DNA from: Dugong dugon
Lineage: Eukaryota > Chordata > Mammalia > Sirenia > Dugongidae
DNA: 64,000 nucleotides
Direction of reading: 5' to 3'
NCBI GenBank assembly: GCA_030035585.1
Contig: CM057462.1
Coordinates: 63,212,734 to 63,276,733 of the forward strand
Shown here: positions 52,281 through 62,619 of the stretch, in pieces
Position numbering within the stretch: position 1 is the stretch's first letter
Layout: each line of letters starts with the position of its first letter
The notes under the pieces: model-generated
Databases searched by the model: none
The model's input: only the letters and a program-made list of their open reading frames with translations
Told to the model about the DNA's origin: nothing
Translations under genes and position numbers: made by a program

Positions 52281-52486
52281 AACTGGGCAGTGCAAATGGT
52301 TAATGCACTTGGCTGTTATTGGAAAGGTTGGCGGTTTGAAACAGTTCGAGGCACCTTAGAAGAAAGGTCTGGCGATCTACTCCAGAACATAAGCCAGTGA
52401 AAACCCTGCGGAACACAGTTCTACTCTGATACGCATTGGGTCAACATAAGTTGGAGTAGACTTGATGGCAACCGGCTAACAACCCT
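52281..52486 (+). mobile_element. AfroSINE, plus, nested in L2
   Basis: CTGGGCAGTGCAAATGGTTAATG head variant, GGCGGTTTGAAACAG, 'GGCGATCTACTCCAGAAC', 'AAGTTGGAGTAGACTTGATGGC'. The B-box half carries small deletions. Confidence 0.88.
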
Positions 52487-52676
52487 CTAGATGCTTATAT
52501 TTCATGACTAATGGGCATCTCGAACTCAATATATTTGAGACCAAGCTCACAATATTCCTCCACAAACCCACCTCTCCTACATTGCTTCTCTTGGTGAGTG
52601 ACCTGCCACCAGTCACCCAAACCAGAAACCTGGGGATCATGCTAGAGTCTTCCCTCTCCCTCAACTTTACCTTACT

Positions 52677-52888
52677 AAAAAGACCAAACCCACTGCGATT
52701 GAGTCAATTCCATTTCATAGTGACCCTCTAGTACAGAGTAGAACTGCCCCATAGGGTTTTCAACACTGTAAATCTTTATGGAAGCAGACTGCCACATCTT
52801 TCTCCTGCAGAGTGGCTGGTAGATTCAAACCGCTGACCTTTTGGTTAGCAGCAGAGCACTTTAGCCACTGTGCCACCAGGGCTCCCCA
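52677..52888 (-). mobile_element. AfroSINE, minus, nested in L2
   Basis: 'ACCCACTGCGATTGAGTCAATTCC', 'CATAGGGTTTTCAACACTG', 'GGAAGCAGACTGCCACATC' and the reversed head 'GTGCCACCAGGGCTCCCC'. Nearly full length. Confidence 0.93.
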
Positions 52889-53030
52889 TCCTATCATTAA
52901 ATCCCATTAATTTTCTATCTCAGTTATATTTTAATCCATTCCCTTCTTTCCTATTTCAGGCCTCCATCACCTCCCAGCACCCCTCTGCCTCGTTCTCCTA
53001 ACCCTGCTCCCTGCTTCCAGCCTCTCCCTG

Positions 53031-53850
53031 TGAAATCCATTATCTAACCCCTCAGGGAACCACTCCTGCGTTGGCTGAATCTGAAATCATGCTCTGCACG
53101 AGAAACCGATAGTGAATCACCTGCTTTGTCTCAGATACATGAATATGAAAATGAATTCCTGATGGCAGCAGTGTGGGAAAATGGGCGCAAGGGATGAGGG
53201 CCAGGGGTCTCCCGGGGTAAGCGACTGGCAAAGCAGGCTGCCTGAGTGGTGCAGATTGACTAAGGGGAACCCAGGTCTGTCCTGTTATGGGGGCACCGTG
53301 AGGTGGGAATCCTCTATTTACCCAGACTGGATGGGCTCAGTTGTGGGGACCAAAATAGCCTCGCATCTCTGTCTTGGAAGTCCCATGGATGGACAAGTGT
53401 GGGACAGTGAGCTGATGTGAGCTGAGAGACCTGGGGGAGGGGAAGCCAGATGGCAAGATGGGGGGCGGTGAGAACAGTGGGGAGGGGTGGGCAGCAACTG
53501 GGAAGGATCAATGCCTTTTCTCCGCGTTTGCCTCTGTTGCTATCCCAGCTCAGATAAAAGGCATTCAAATAGTTATTGATTCTCGCTGAGGGGAGAGTGT
53601 GGGGCTCTGGTCTGGCTCCCTTACAGCTGTACCCAGCCCCTGCCCAGCCTCGTCCCAGCCCTAGCCTCGCAGGAACCACAACCTCAGTCCCCCACACCCT
53701 GGCTCCTGCCTCCAGCCTGGTTCTTGCCCCTGCCCCAGCACCTCCCCAGGCCTTTGGCCAGCCCCAGCTCAGCCCCCCACCTCAGTCCCCACCTGGGTCT
53801 CATCCAGACCCAGCCACTGGACAGAAAGACCAGAGGATGGAATAGGTTAG
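53031..53850. other. unique DNA, C-rich right half
   Basis: 53530-53590 has CAGCTCAGATAAAAGGC (GATA-like site) and AATAGTTATTGATTC, a small conserved-looking patch. 53590-53830 is a loose tandem of CCAGCCC/CCTCAGTCCCC words; its Pro-rich frame (53576-53845) is compositional. Confidence 0.4.
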
Positions 53851-53852
53851 AC

Positions 53853-54038
53853 CAGGGGTTGGCAAACCATGGGTCTGAGGGCCAAATCCAGCCTACAGCC
53901 TTGCCCAAGAGCTGAGAAAGGTTTTTACATTTTTAAAGGGCCGTAAAGAAAAGTATGAGACAAGGACTACATGTGACCTGCAATGCCAAAAATTTATTTA
54001 CTGTCTGGCCCTTATGGTGGAAGTTTGCCGGTCTCCTG
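53853..54038 (+). mobile_element. MER5A-like hAT DNA transposon, plus
   Basis: Terminal inverted repeats CAGGGGTTGGCAAAC (53853-53867) and GTTTGCCGGTCTCCTG (54023-54038), with internal 'GGGCCAAATCCAGCC' and 'TTTATTTACTGTCTGGCCC'. It is a non-autonomous Charlie-group element without transposase. The 8-base duplication is no longer clear. Confidence 0.88.
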
Positions 54039-54468
54039 TTTACAGTATTTTCCTGCTTGTGGTTTTGAAGGTGAATTTTCCCCCAAGTCTAAGCACTGAG
54101 AGCTAACAGCCTCTCCACAGACCTCAGCCAGTGTTTGTATCCTCAACCCCCTCTTTGGTGAGAGTTCAATGCTGCTTTGCAAGAGCTGTTTTGGTCCAGT
54201 CCCCCCTCCTCTCCAGCTTCCTCACCCTCCCTGCAGGGACACCCAAAGGTTCCTCCACCAGAGGTGACCAGTCAAAGACTGGATTCCTTCCCAGGAGTTG
54301 TCCTGGGGAGCAGTGATCCCAGGGCACATGGGGTCCAGATGCTGTGTATCCTGCACAGGGCAGGTTTTGGAGGCCCACACAGCTCCAGGGCCTTGTCTGG
54401 CCTGGGCTGAAGAACTTCTGGGGCTCGTATGGGACAAGTACAGGGTCTACAGTCCTGGTGGTACCATC
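54039..54468. other. unique DNA
   Basis: No recognisable repeat. Five overlapping short open frames on both strands lack domain support. Confidence 0.3.
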
Positions 54469-54469
54469 C

Positions 54470-54565
54470 TCGCTGGGTGACTTTGGGCAAGCTTATCAAC
54501 TTCTCTGGACCTCAGTTTCCTTAGCTTCAAAATGGGGATAACTATCATTACCTTTGATGGTCATT
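54470..54565 (+). repeat. MIR, plus
   Basis: 'GGTGACTTTGGGCAAGCTTATC', 'CTGGACCTCAGTTTCCTTAGC' and 'AATGGGGATAACTATC'. An A run follows at 54582-54594. Confidence 0.85.
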
Positions 54566-54599
54566 TTAAATATTTAATAGAAAAAAAAAAAATCCTGGT

Positions 54600-55695
54600 T
54601 CTCTATCAGCATTTTGTAGTGATAAATGTCAAAGGCCATGCACGAGATCTGACTTTCTGGACTGCTGACCACTGACTGCAAAGAGCAAAAATCACAACAT
54701 AAAAGCGGGGCCCTGGGTTGGGAGGCAGGTGACTGGGGTTCTCGCCCCTGCTGTCTGAGCTGAGTCACCTTGGGCAGGGCCTGCTGAAGTTTGCAGAGTG
54801 AGTTTGAGCAGCTGTAATTTGTCGATGCTAGGAAAGGCTTTACAGTGCGGGCTACACCTGAGGATATGTGTCTGGAACGGCCCCCTTCTCGAGGCCAGGT
54901 CCTCTGCAGGAAAAGGCCAGAGTGGGGGTTGAGGTGCTGAGCTTGCTGCAGGCCCTGCCCTGCCAGATGTGCAGGAATCAGCAGGAAGATGCATCGATCG
55001 TCATTGGCAGCTGGGCCACGTGGGCTACCTATTGATTCGAGGCCTCCTTCTCCCCATCACTTCCTCATCCTTCCCCAGCAGGCGACGTGAGCCCCTCTTG
55101 CCTTCTGCCTCTGACAGCACAGGGGAGGAAAAGGCAGAGCAGAGGGAGACCACAAAATCTCCTTAATCCCTCTGGACAAAGAGATCCGGGCAGCAGCATG
55201 TGATTTGGGACTTCAATAATCCCTAATCCCGGCTCCATTTGCACATAAATGCAGCTGCCTGCCTTCTGACCCCAGGGGTCCTGGGAATCCTTTGGGAGGT
55301 TTGCCCCCCTTTATTTACTCTGTGATTTTCCATTGGCTGAAAACCCTCTGGCCTCCTGGCCACTGAAAGGAAGAGAATTTCCCGAGGATGGTCTCTTTCT
55401 CAGCATGGAAGGGAATTCTTGCAAACTGGACCCCTCTGTGTTCAAGGTTCCAGGACAGGCCCCCAGAAAGGCTGGGAGGTGCTGATCGGGCTGGCGGGCC
55501 TGGGGGGCTGTGGCTGTGAGTTAGTTTGCTGAACCCTTGGAGCAGGGAGCTGGTGTGGGAGGAGGGGAGGGTCCTGGGGAAGTATTGAGGGGAGACAAAG
55601 ACAGGACATTGCAGAATTTGGAGCTTCAGAACTTGACAGCTGGGCAAAGACAGGCCCCTGGTGATCTTACTTAGGATAGCCAGAGATGAGACATG
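54600..55695. other. mostly unique DNA, one conserved-looking patch
   Basis: 54715-54780 has a weak MIR-like word (GCTGAGTCACCTTGGGCAGGG). 55195-55265 (GATTTGGGACTTCAATAATCC, CATTTGCACATAAATGCAGCTG) is repeat-free and AT-rich and may be regulatory. No exon is seen; the 110-codon minus frame at 55315-55647 has no domain. Confidence 0.3.
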
Positions 55696-55699
55696 AAGC

Positions 55700-55945
55700 T
55701 GTGTTAATCTCTCTCAACGGCTAACATTTATTGAGAACTTACTATGTGCCTGGTACCGTACTCTGTGTTTTACAAACATTGTCATTTTCAGTGACAATAA
55801 ATCTTTACAGTAAACTAGGTAAGATTCTCCCCATTTCACAAATGTGGAAGGAAGCTGAAGCTAGATAGTTGAAGGGAGTTGCTCAATAGCTAAGTGTTAG
55901 AGCCAGTGTGTCTGATTCCGACAGCTCTCCTGTGCTGCCTGCTGC
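55700..55945 (-). repeat. MIR, minus
   Basis: 'AACATTTATTGAGAACTTACTATG', 'TGCCTGGTACCGTACTC', 'CCCCATTTCACAAATGTGG' and 'GTTGCTCAATAGCTAAG' fit reversed MIR. Confidence 0.85.
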
Positions 55946-56024
55946 CTCGATTTCTCCCATTGCTAGTCAATCCCTCAGTGGAGAGAGGGCTCCAGACAAA
56001 AGGAGAGCCATCTTCCAAGGCCAT

Positions 56025-56110
56025 GGAGTGTAGTGGTTAAGAGTCAGATTGCCTTGGTTTAAATCTCAGCTCTGCCACATAGCATCGGCAGTATGACTGG
56101 GTAGTGAAGG
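56025..56110 (+). repeat. MIR 5' part, plus
   Basis: 'GAGTGTAGTGGTTAAGAGTC' and 'GGTTTAAATCTCAGCTCTGCC' are the MIR tRNA-like head. Confidence 0.88.
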
Positions 56111-56337
56111 GCAGTGCTACCCATAGACTTTTACAAGAGGGGCCCCTGCCCTGAGCCCCATGTTTAAAGGGCGCTGCAGCTGCTTGCGGGGGTGGAGGTG
56201 TTGTGTGTGGACAGAGAAGACAGATGGACTGTGCTTGACATGGAACTATATAGAGTCCAAGATCTAAATGCAAAGGTGGACTTTCAGGTCTTTGTGGATG
56301 TGTATTTGTCAAGGCATTTTATTTATCAAATTTGTAA
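56111..56337. other. unique DNA
   Basis: No recognisable repeat or coding signal. Confidence 0.3.
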
Positions 56338-56797
56338 TAGTTTGTTGCTATGATGCTGAATAGGAGCCCTGGTTGTGCAACGGTTAAGCTCTTGACTACT
56401 AACTAAAAGTTTAGCGGTTCAAACCCACCCAGCGTCTTTGCAGAGAAAGACATAGTGATCTACTCCTGTAAAGATTATAGCCTAGAAACCCTAAGGGGCA
56501 GTTCTACTCTGTCATATATGAGTCACAATGGACTCAATGACACCTAACAACAATAGCAACATAATGCTGAACAGGTTTCAGAGGAGCTTCCAGACTAAGA
56601 CAAACTAGGAAGGCCTGGTGATCTCTACTTCTGAACATCAGTCAGTGAAAAAGCCTATGGATCACAACTGTTCTGTCTGCAACCCATCACGGGAATGGCG
56701 CAGGACTGAGCAGTGTTTTGTCCTATCGTGCCTGGTGTCACCATGATTTGGAGGTCGACTTGACAGCAGCTAACAACAACAACAACTGTTAAATATT
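56338..56797 (+). mobile_element. tRNA-Gly SINE body, plus, 5'-truncated, split by AfroSINE
   Basis: Left: 'GTTTGTTGCTATGATGCTGAA'. Right: 'CTGAACAGGTTTCAGAGGAGC', 'AACATCAGTCAGTGAAAAAGCC', 'GTGTCACCATGATTTGGAGG', 'TTGACAGCAGCTAACAACAAC'. It lacks the tRNA head and the RTE-specific 'CCACC..GTATTTCA' insert. Confidence 0.82.
56361..56563 (+). mobile_element. AfroSINE, plus, nested
   Basis: 8-base duplication ATGCTGAA at 56353-56360 and 56564-56571. Head TAGGAGCCCTGGTTGTGC, GCGGTTCAAACCCACC, 'AGTGATCTACTCCTGTAAAG' and the 3' end GACTCAATGACACCTAACAAC, which keeps an RTE-like CAA terminus rather than a T/G tail. Confidence 0.92.
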
Positions 56798-57189
56798 TAG
56801 GCTTATAGTACACCACCATTCATCTGTCAGTTTGTTGTACTGTGGTGGCTTGGGTGTTGCTGTGATGCTGGAAGCTAGGCCACTGGTATTTCAAATACCA
56901 GCAGGGTCACCTATGGTGGACAGGTTTCAGCAGAGCTTCCAGACTAAGACAGACCAGGAAAAAATTAGCCAGTGAAAACCTTATGAATAACAGCATAACA
57001 CTGTCTGATATAGGGCCAGGAGATGAACCCCTCAGGTTGGAAGGCATTCAAAATGTGACTAGGAAAGAGCTGCCTCCCCAGAGTAATGATGTGGATGGAG
57101 TCAAGTTTTCAGGACCTTTCTTTGCTGATGTGGCATGACTCAAAATGAGAAAGAACAGCTGCAGACATCCATTAATAATCAAAAAGTGG

Positions 57190-60100
57190 AATATAAGAAG
57201 TATGAATCTAGGAAATTTGGAAGTCGTCAAAAATGAAATGGAACACATAAAGATCAATATCCTAGGCATTAGTGAGCTGAAATGGACTGGTACTGGCCAT
57301 TTTGAATAGGACAACCATATGGTCTACTATGCTGGGAATGACATATTGAAGAGGAATGGTGTCACATTCATTGTCAAAAAGAACATTTCAAAATCTATCC
57401 TAAAGTATAATGCTGTCAGTGATAATAGAATAATATCCATACGCCTACAAGGAAGAGCAGTTGATATGACTATTATTCAAATTTACACACCAACTACTAA
57501 TGCCAAAGATGAAGAAAAGAAGATTTTTACCAACGTCCGCAGTCTGAAATTGATCAAACATGCAATCAAGATGCATTGATAATTACTGGTGATTGGAATG
57601 CAAAAGTTGGAAACAAGAAGAAGGATTGGTAATTGAAAATATGGCCTTAGTGATAGAAACAATGCCGGAGAGCGTGTGACAGAATTTTGCAAGACCAACG
57701 ACTTATTCATTGGAAATACCTTTTTTCAGTAATATAAAAACTGACTATACACGTGGACCTCGCTGGATGGCATGCACAAATATCAAATTGACTACATCTG
57801 TGGAAGGAGATGACAGAGAAGCTCAATATCATCACTCAGAAGAAGGTCAGGGGCTGACTGCGGAACAGACTGCCAATTGGTCATATACAAGTTGAAGTTG
57901 AAGCTGAAGAAAAATAGAGCAAGTCCACGAGAGCCAAACTATGACCTTGAGTATATCCCACCTGAATTTAGAGACCATCTCAAGAATAGATTTGATGCAT
58001 TGAACACTAATGACGGAAGATCAGAGGAGTCGTGGGATGACATCAAAGACATCACACATAAAGAAGGCAAAAGGTCATTAAAAAGATGGGAAGGAAAGAA
58101 AAGACCAAAGTGGATGTCAGAAGAGACTCTGAAACTTACTCTTGAAAGTAGAGTAGCTAAAGAGAATGGAAGAAATGATGAAGTTAAAGAGCTGAACAGA
58201 AGATTTCAAAGGGTGGCTTGAGAAGACAAAGTGAAGTATTATAATGAAATGTGCAAAGAACTGGAGTTAGAAAACCAAAAGGGAAGAACACACTTGGCAT
58301 TTCTCAAACTGAAAGAACTGAAGAAAAAATTCAAGTCTTGAGTTGCAATATTGAAGGATTCCGTGGGCAAAATATTGAACGACACAGGAAGCATGAAAAG
58401 AAGATGGAAGGAATGCACAAAGTCACTGTACCAAAAAGAATTGATTGACCTTCAACCATTTCAGGAGGTAACATATGATCAAGGACCTATGGTATCGAGG
58501 AAGAAGTCCACGCTGCACTGAAGGCATTGGCGAGAAACAAGGCTGCAGGAATTGACAAAACATCAAATTGAGATGTTTCAGCAAACGAATATGGTGCTGG
58601 AGGTGCTCACTCATCTATGCCAATAAATTTGGAAGACAACTACCTGGCCAGTTGACTGGAAGCAATCCATATTTGTGCCCATTCCAAAGAAAGGTGATCC
58701 AACAGAATGCGGAAATTACCGTTCAATATTGTTACTATCACACTCAAGTAAAATTTTGCGGAAGATCATTCAAAAGCAGCTGCAGCAGTACATTGATAAG
58801 GAACTGCAGAAATTCAAGTAGGATTCAGAAGAGGACCTGGAACCAGGGATATATTGCCGATGTCAGATGGATCTTGGATGAAAGCAGAGAATACCAGGAA
58901 GATGTTTACCTGCATTTGATTGACTATGCAAAGGCATTAGACTGTGTGGATCATAACAAATTATGGATAACATGTGAACAATGGGAATCCCAGAACACTT
59001 AATTGTGCTCATGAGGAACCTGTACATAGACCAAGAGGCAGTTGTTCCAACAGAATAAGGGGATACTGTGTGGTTTAAAGTCAGGAAAGGTGTGTGTCAG
59101 TGTTGTATCCAGAAATTCTACCAAACTTATTCAATCTGTATACTGAGCAAATAATCCAAGAAGCTAGTCTATATGAAGAAGAACGTGGCATCAGGAATAG
59201 AGGAAGACTCATTAACAACCTGCAATATGCAGATGACACAGCCTTGCCTGCTGAAAGTGAAGAGGACTTGAAACATTTACTGATGAAGACCAAAGACTAC
59301 AGCCTTCAGTATGGATTACATGTCAACATAAAGAAAACAAAAATCCTCACAACTGGACTAATAAGCAGCATCGTGTTAAGTGGAGAAAATACTGAAGCTG
59401 TCAAGTATTAAATTTTTTTAAAATTGTACTTTAGGTGAAAGTTTATAGCTCAAGTTAATATCTCATACAAAAAGTTATACATATATTGTTTTGTGACATT
59501 AGTTGCAATCCCTACAATGTGACAGCACACTCCCCCTTTCCACCCCGGGTTCCCTGGGCCCATTTGACCAGTTTCTGTCTCTTCCTGCCTTCTCATCCTG
59601 CCTCTGGACAGGATCCACCTATATTGTCTCATGTATCTGATTGAACTAAGAAGCACTTTCCCTACATGTATTATTTTTTGTTTTATAGTCCTGTCTAATC
59701 TTTGTCTGAAGAGTGGGCTTCAGGAACGGTTTCAGTTCTTAGTTAACAGAGCATCCAGGGGCCATAGTTTCGGGGTTCCTTTAGTCTCTGTCAGACTGTT
59801 AAGTCTGATCTTTTTTATGTGAATTTGAGTTCTGCTCCACATTTTTCTCCTGCTCTGTCTGGGAATCTCTGTTGTGTTCCCTGTCAGGGCAGGCATTGGT
59901 GGTAGTCGGGCAACATCTAGTTCTGGTCTCAGGCTAGTGGAGTCTCTGGTTCATGTGATCCTTTAGTCTCTTGGGCTAATATGTTCCTTGTGTCTTTGGT
60001 TTTCTTCATTCTCCTTTGTTCAAGTGGGATGGGACCAACTGATGCATCTTAGATGGCCACTTGCAAGATTTTAGGACCCCAGACGCCACTCATCAAAGTG

Positions 60101-60860
60101 GGATGCAGAACATTTTCTTAATAAACTTTGTTATGCCAATTGACCTAGATGGCCCCTGAAACTATGTTTCCCAGGCCCCAGCCCCAGCTACTCCATCCCT
60201 CAAAGTGTTTGGATGTGTCCAGGAAGCTTCTTAGCTTTTGCTTTGGTCCAGTTGTGCTGACTTCCCCTGTATTGTGTGTTGTCCTACCCTTCACTGAAGT
60301 TGATCCTTGTCTACTATCCAGTTAGTGAAGGATTTAATTTTACTTGGATCCACAATCAATGTCCGTGGAAGCAATAGTTAAGAAATCAAAGGACATATTG
60401 CATTTCATTGTGCAAATCTGCTGCAAAAGACGTCTTTAAAGTGTTAAAAAGCAAAGCTGTCACTTTGAGGACTAAGGTGCACCTGACCCAAGCCATGGTA
60501 TTTTCAGTTGCCTCATATGCATGTGAAAGCAGGACAATGAATAAGGAAGACCGAAGAAGAATCAATGCCTTTGAATCATGGTGTTGGTGAAGAATATTGA
60601 ATATACCATGGACTGCCAGAAGAATGAACCAATCTGTCTTGGAAGAAGTACAGCCAGAATGCTCCTTAGAAGCAAGGATGATGAGATCTTGTCTCACATA
60701 CTTTGGATATGTTACCAGGAGGGACAAGTCCCTGGAGAAGAATACCATGGTAAAGTAGAGGGTCAGCAAAAAAGAGGAAGGCCCTCTATGAGATGGATTG
60801 ACACAGTGGCTGCAACAATGAGCTCAAACATAGCAACGATTGTGAGGATGGCTCAGGACC
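57190..60860 (+). pseudogene. RTE endonuclease-reverse transcriptase, broken (copy B)
   Basis: Endonuclease: ISELKW near 57268-57285, IIQIYTPTT around 57472-57498, GDWNAKV at 57588-57610, QIDYI at 57784-57798. Linker 57877-58221, with the same premature TGA as copy A (58219-58221). Reverse transcriptase pieces 58568-59411 keep YADD (59226-59237) in LQYADDTALPAESEEDL. The L1 insert cuts the tail; the C-terminal region resumes at about 60326 (DRRRINAFESWCW, QKRGRPSMRWIDTVAA). Inactive. Confidence 0.92.
59412..60325 (-). mobile_element. L1 3' end, minus, inserted in RTE copy B
   Basis: Shares with 39267-39876 the order 'TTGTACTTTAG.TGAA', 'CATATATTGTTT..TGACATT', 'GGGTTCCCTG', 'CCAGGGGCCATA' and 'GGGACC' blocks, and extends about 300 bases further ('ATTGACCTAGATGGCCCCTG', 'CCAGTTGTGCTGACTTCCCC'). 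The flanks 'TATTAAATTTTT' (left) and 'GATTTAATTTTA' (right) are a probable duplication. No coding frame. Confidence 0.68.
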
Positions 60861-61014
60861 TGACAGTGTTTCATTCTGTTGTACATGTGGTCACTTTGAG
60901 TTGGAACTGCCTCGATGGTACCTAGCAACAGCAATAACATAGTACATGGACCCTTATTTTTGCTCTTGCCTGGGGCCCTGCTTATGGTAGGGGTGGCCTT
61001 GCCATAGTACAAGG

Positions 61015-61215
61015 CCTGGAACCAGACTGCCTGGGTTCAAATTCTGGTTTCTGTTCCTAACTGGCTGTGTGACCTTGAGTAAGTTACTAAATTATCTCTG
61101 CCTCCATTTTTTCATCTGTAAAATAATAATATCTATCTCAGAGGGTTGTTTCAAAATTATATATGAAGATACTTAGAAATACTGCCTCGAATGCAGTAAG
61201 CACTGACTTTAATTT
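61015..61215 (+). repeat. MIR, plus, near full length
   Basis: 'AACCAGACTGCCTGGGTTCAAATTC', 'GCTGTGTGACCTTGAGTAAG', 'TCATCTGTAAAATAATAATATC' and 'GAATGCAGTAAGCACTGAC'. Confidence 0.93.
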
Positions 61216-61349
61216 AGCTCTCATTTCTAGCTGTGAAGGGCTGCGTTTAGAAGGATTAGATTTAACTTCATTTGGCCCTAGGTAGCAGAGCAAGGATCAA
61301 GTGGGGAAAGTCAGGAGAAAGACTGAGACTTTCAGTTGCGCTTCAGGGC

Positions 61350-61505
61350 TCCAGGCCTCTGGCACTTTCTTGCTGTGTAATCTTTTGCAAATTGCTTTAC
61401 CTCTCTGTGTCTCTTTCTATAAAATGGAGATGATTTGAACCACTTGACATTGCCTGGTGCAGTATCCAGCATATGGCAGAGAGTTGACAAATTCTGAGTT
61501 TTTCT
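61350..61505 (+). repeat. MIR, plus
   Basis: 'GCACTTTCTTGCTGTGTAATC', 'CTTTACCTCTCTGTGTCTC' and 'AAAATGGAGATGATTTGAACC'. Confidence 0.75.
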
Positions 61506-61561
61506 TTCGAAACGTCCCCATTTCTTTCAATTGTCTCCACTCCTCTTTCTACTCCTTACTC

Positions 61562-61890
61562 AAATTTATAGTCACTTGCCTCATTTAAAAGTCCCTGGGT
61601 GACAGAAACAGTGTGTACTCAACTGCTAACTTAAAGGTTGACAGTTTGAACCCACCCAGCAGTGCCATGGAAGAAAGGCCTGGTGATCTGCTTTTGTGAA
61701 GATTACGGTCAAGAAAACCCTGTGGAACAGTTATACTCTGTAACACATGGGGTCACCATGAGCTGGACTCCACTTGGCAGTGATGGGTTTGCTCATTTAA
61801 TCTGCACAATGATGTGAGTTGGGTTTTCCAAATAGGAAACCTAAGGCTCGGGGAGGTAAGTGATTTTCCCAAGATGAAAGGGCCAGGACT
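61562..61890 (-). repeat. MIR, minus, split by AfroSINE
   Basis: 'GCCTCATTTAA' before the SINE, and 'TTAATCTGCACAATGATGTGAG', 'CTAAGGCTCGGGGAGGTAAG' after it, give reversed MIR. Confidence 0.7.
61589..61791 (+). mobile_element. AfroSINE, plus, nested in MIR
   Basis: Perfect 9-base duplication CTCATTTAA at 61580-61588 and 61792-61800. AAGTCCCTGGGTGACAG head, GACAGTTTGAACCCACC, 'GGTGATCTGCTTTTGTGAAG', GGGGTCACCATGAGCTGG. Confidence 0.93.
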
Positions 61891-62285
61891 TGGGCCTTGA
61901 GCTGTGGAGAGGGAAAGGAAGAGTAACAGAAGGGCGCTTACATCTATGGCAGCCTTCCTCTGTGCCCTGCATCTGTTTCCTTTGTGCCCTGCCGTTCTCA
62001 CAAGCACCCCAAGGGGTAGGTAGCCTTACAGACCCTGTTGACCGGCGAGGGCACTGAGCCTAAGCGTATGAAGTGAACTTCCTTTAGTAGGCCCCTCTCT
62101 CTTCTGCCAGTGGCCTGGTTTTGGACAGCATAGCAAGCATTCCTAAAACTGACTCTAGCTTTAAGCAGACTCATCTTTCCAACCCGATTTCCTGCCACTT
62201 CCCAAAGGATGGGACATTAACACGAGATGATTGGTGCCTTCCCTCCCTGGATTGGACACTGGTTTCCAGAATTCCCCCAGGCACT
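61891..62285. other. unique DNA
   Basis: No recognisable repeat or coding signal. Confidence 0.3.
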
Positions 62286-62565
62286 AACCTCTAATTTCAA
62301 TATGTTAATGTGTGGAATCTAATGGCATATTTATTGCTTATGTAGATGCTAGTTATTTACATGGGAAACTGATTTATCTATTAGATAATTAGTAAACTTC
62401 AATAATTGCAAAAACCTTTTAGCAATCAGTTGACATTTAATTAACATACAATAACTGTCTTATTAAATCTACATTAAATGCCTAGTGGAGTTAATTAAAA
62501 CTCATACCTATGACTCCACATTCTTTGGGAATCCTCATTAAAGCCCACCAGTAAGAATGCAGATG
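62286..62565. promoter_or_regulatory. candidate conserved noncoding block, ATTA-rich
   Basis: About 280 AT-rich bases dense in homeodomain-type cores: CTAATTTC, GTTAATG, AGATAATTAG, CAATAATTGC, TTTAATTAAC, GTTAATTAAAAC, CATTAAAGC. It is not a simple repeat and shows no repeat family, while both flanks do. Likely enhancer-like; inference only. Confidence 0.42.
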
Positions 62566-62619
62566 GGGAAATTCCCTGGAAAGCAGTTTGTAATGGGCTT
62601 ATTTGAATGGTACTCAAAC

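Larger units (their letters stand above)
48500..53030 (+). repeat. L2 LINE, plus, split by RTE copy A and two AfroSINEs
   Basis: Pieces in L2 order: 48500-48898, corresponding to the end of the L2 reverse transcriptase region (CTTCACAGACATTGGATATG, TGGTTCTCCTCCCATCTG); 52200-52280 (ATATTTCTAGCCCAGGCTGCC); 52487-52676 (GGGCATCTCGAACTCAATAT, AGAAACCTGGGGATCATGC); 52889-53030. No reading frame survives. Confidence 0.7.
56813..60938 (+). mobile_element. RTE LINE copy B, full length, plus, split by L1
   Basis: Flanked by the 8-base duplication ATAGTACA (56805-56812 and 60939-60946). Without the L1 insert the element is about 3.2 kb, the normal full RTE length, running from CCACCATTCATCTGTCAG to GGTACCTAGCAACAGC. 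Same orientation as copy A, about 4.7 kb downstream. Multiple frameshifts and stops make it inactive. Confidence 0.94.

Noticed and set aside
53576..53845. Pro/Ala-rich frame that could be a coding exon
   Set aside because: It covers a C-rich low-complexity stretch, has no splice-site or domain support, and overlaps a MER5A boundary.
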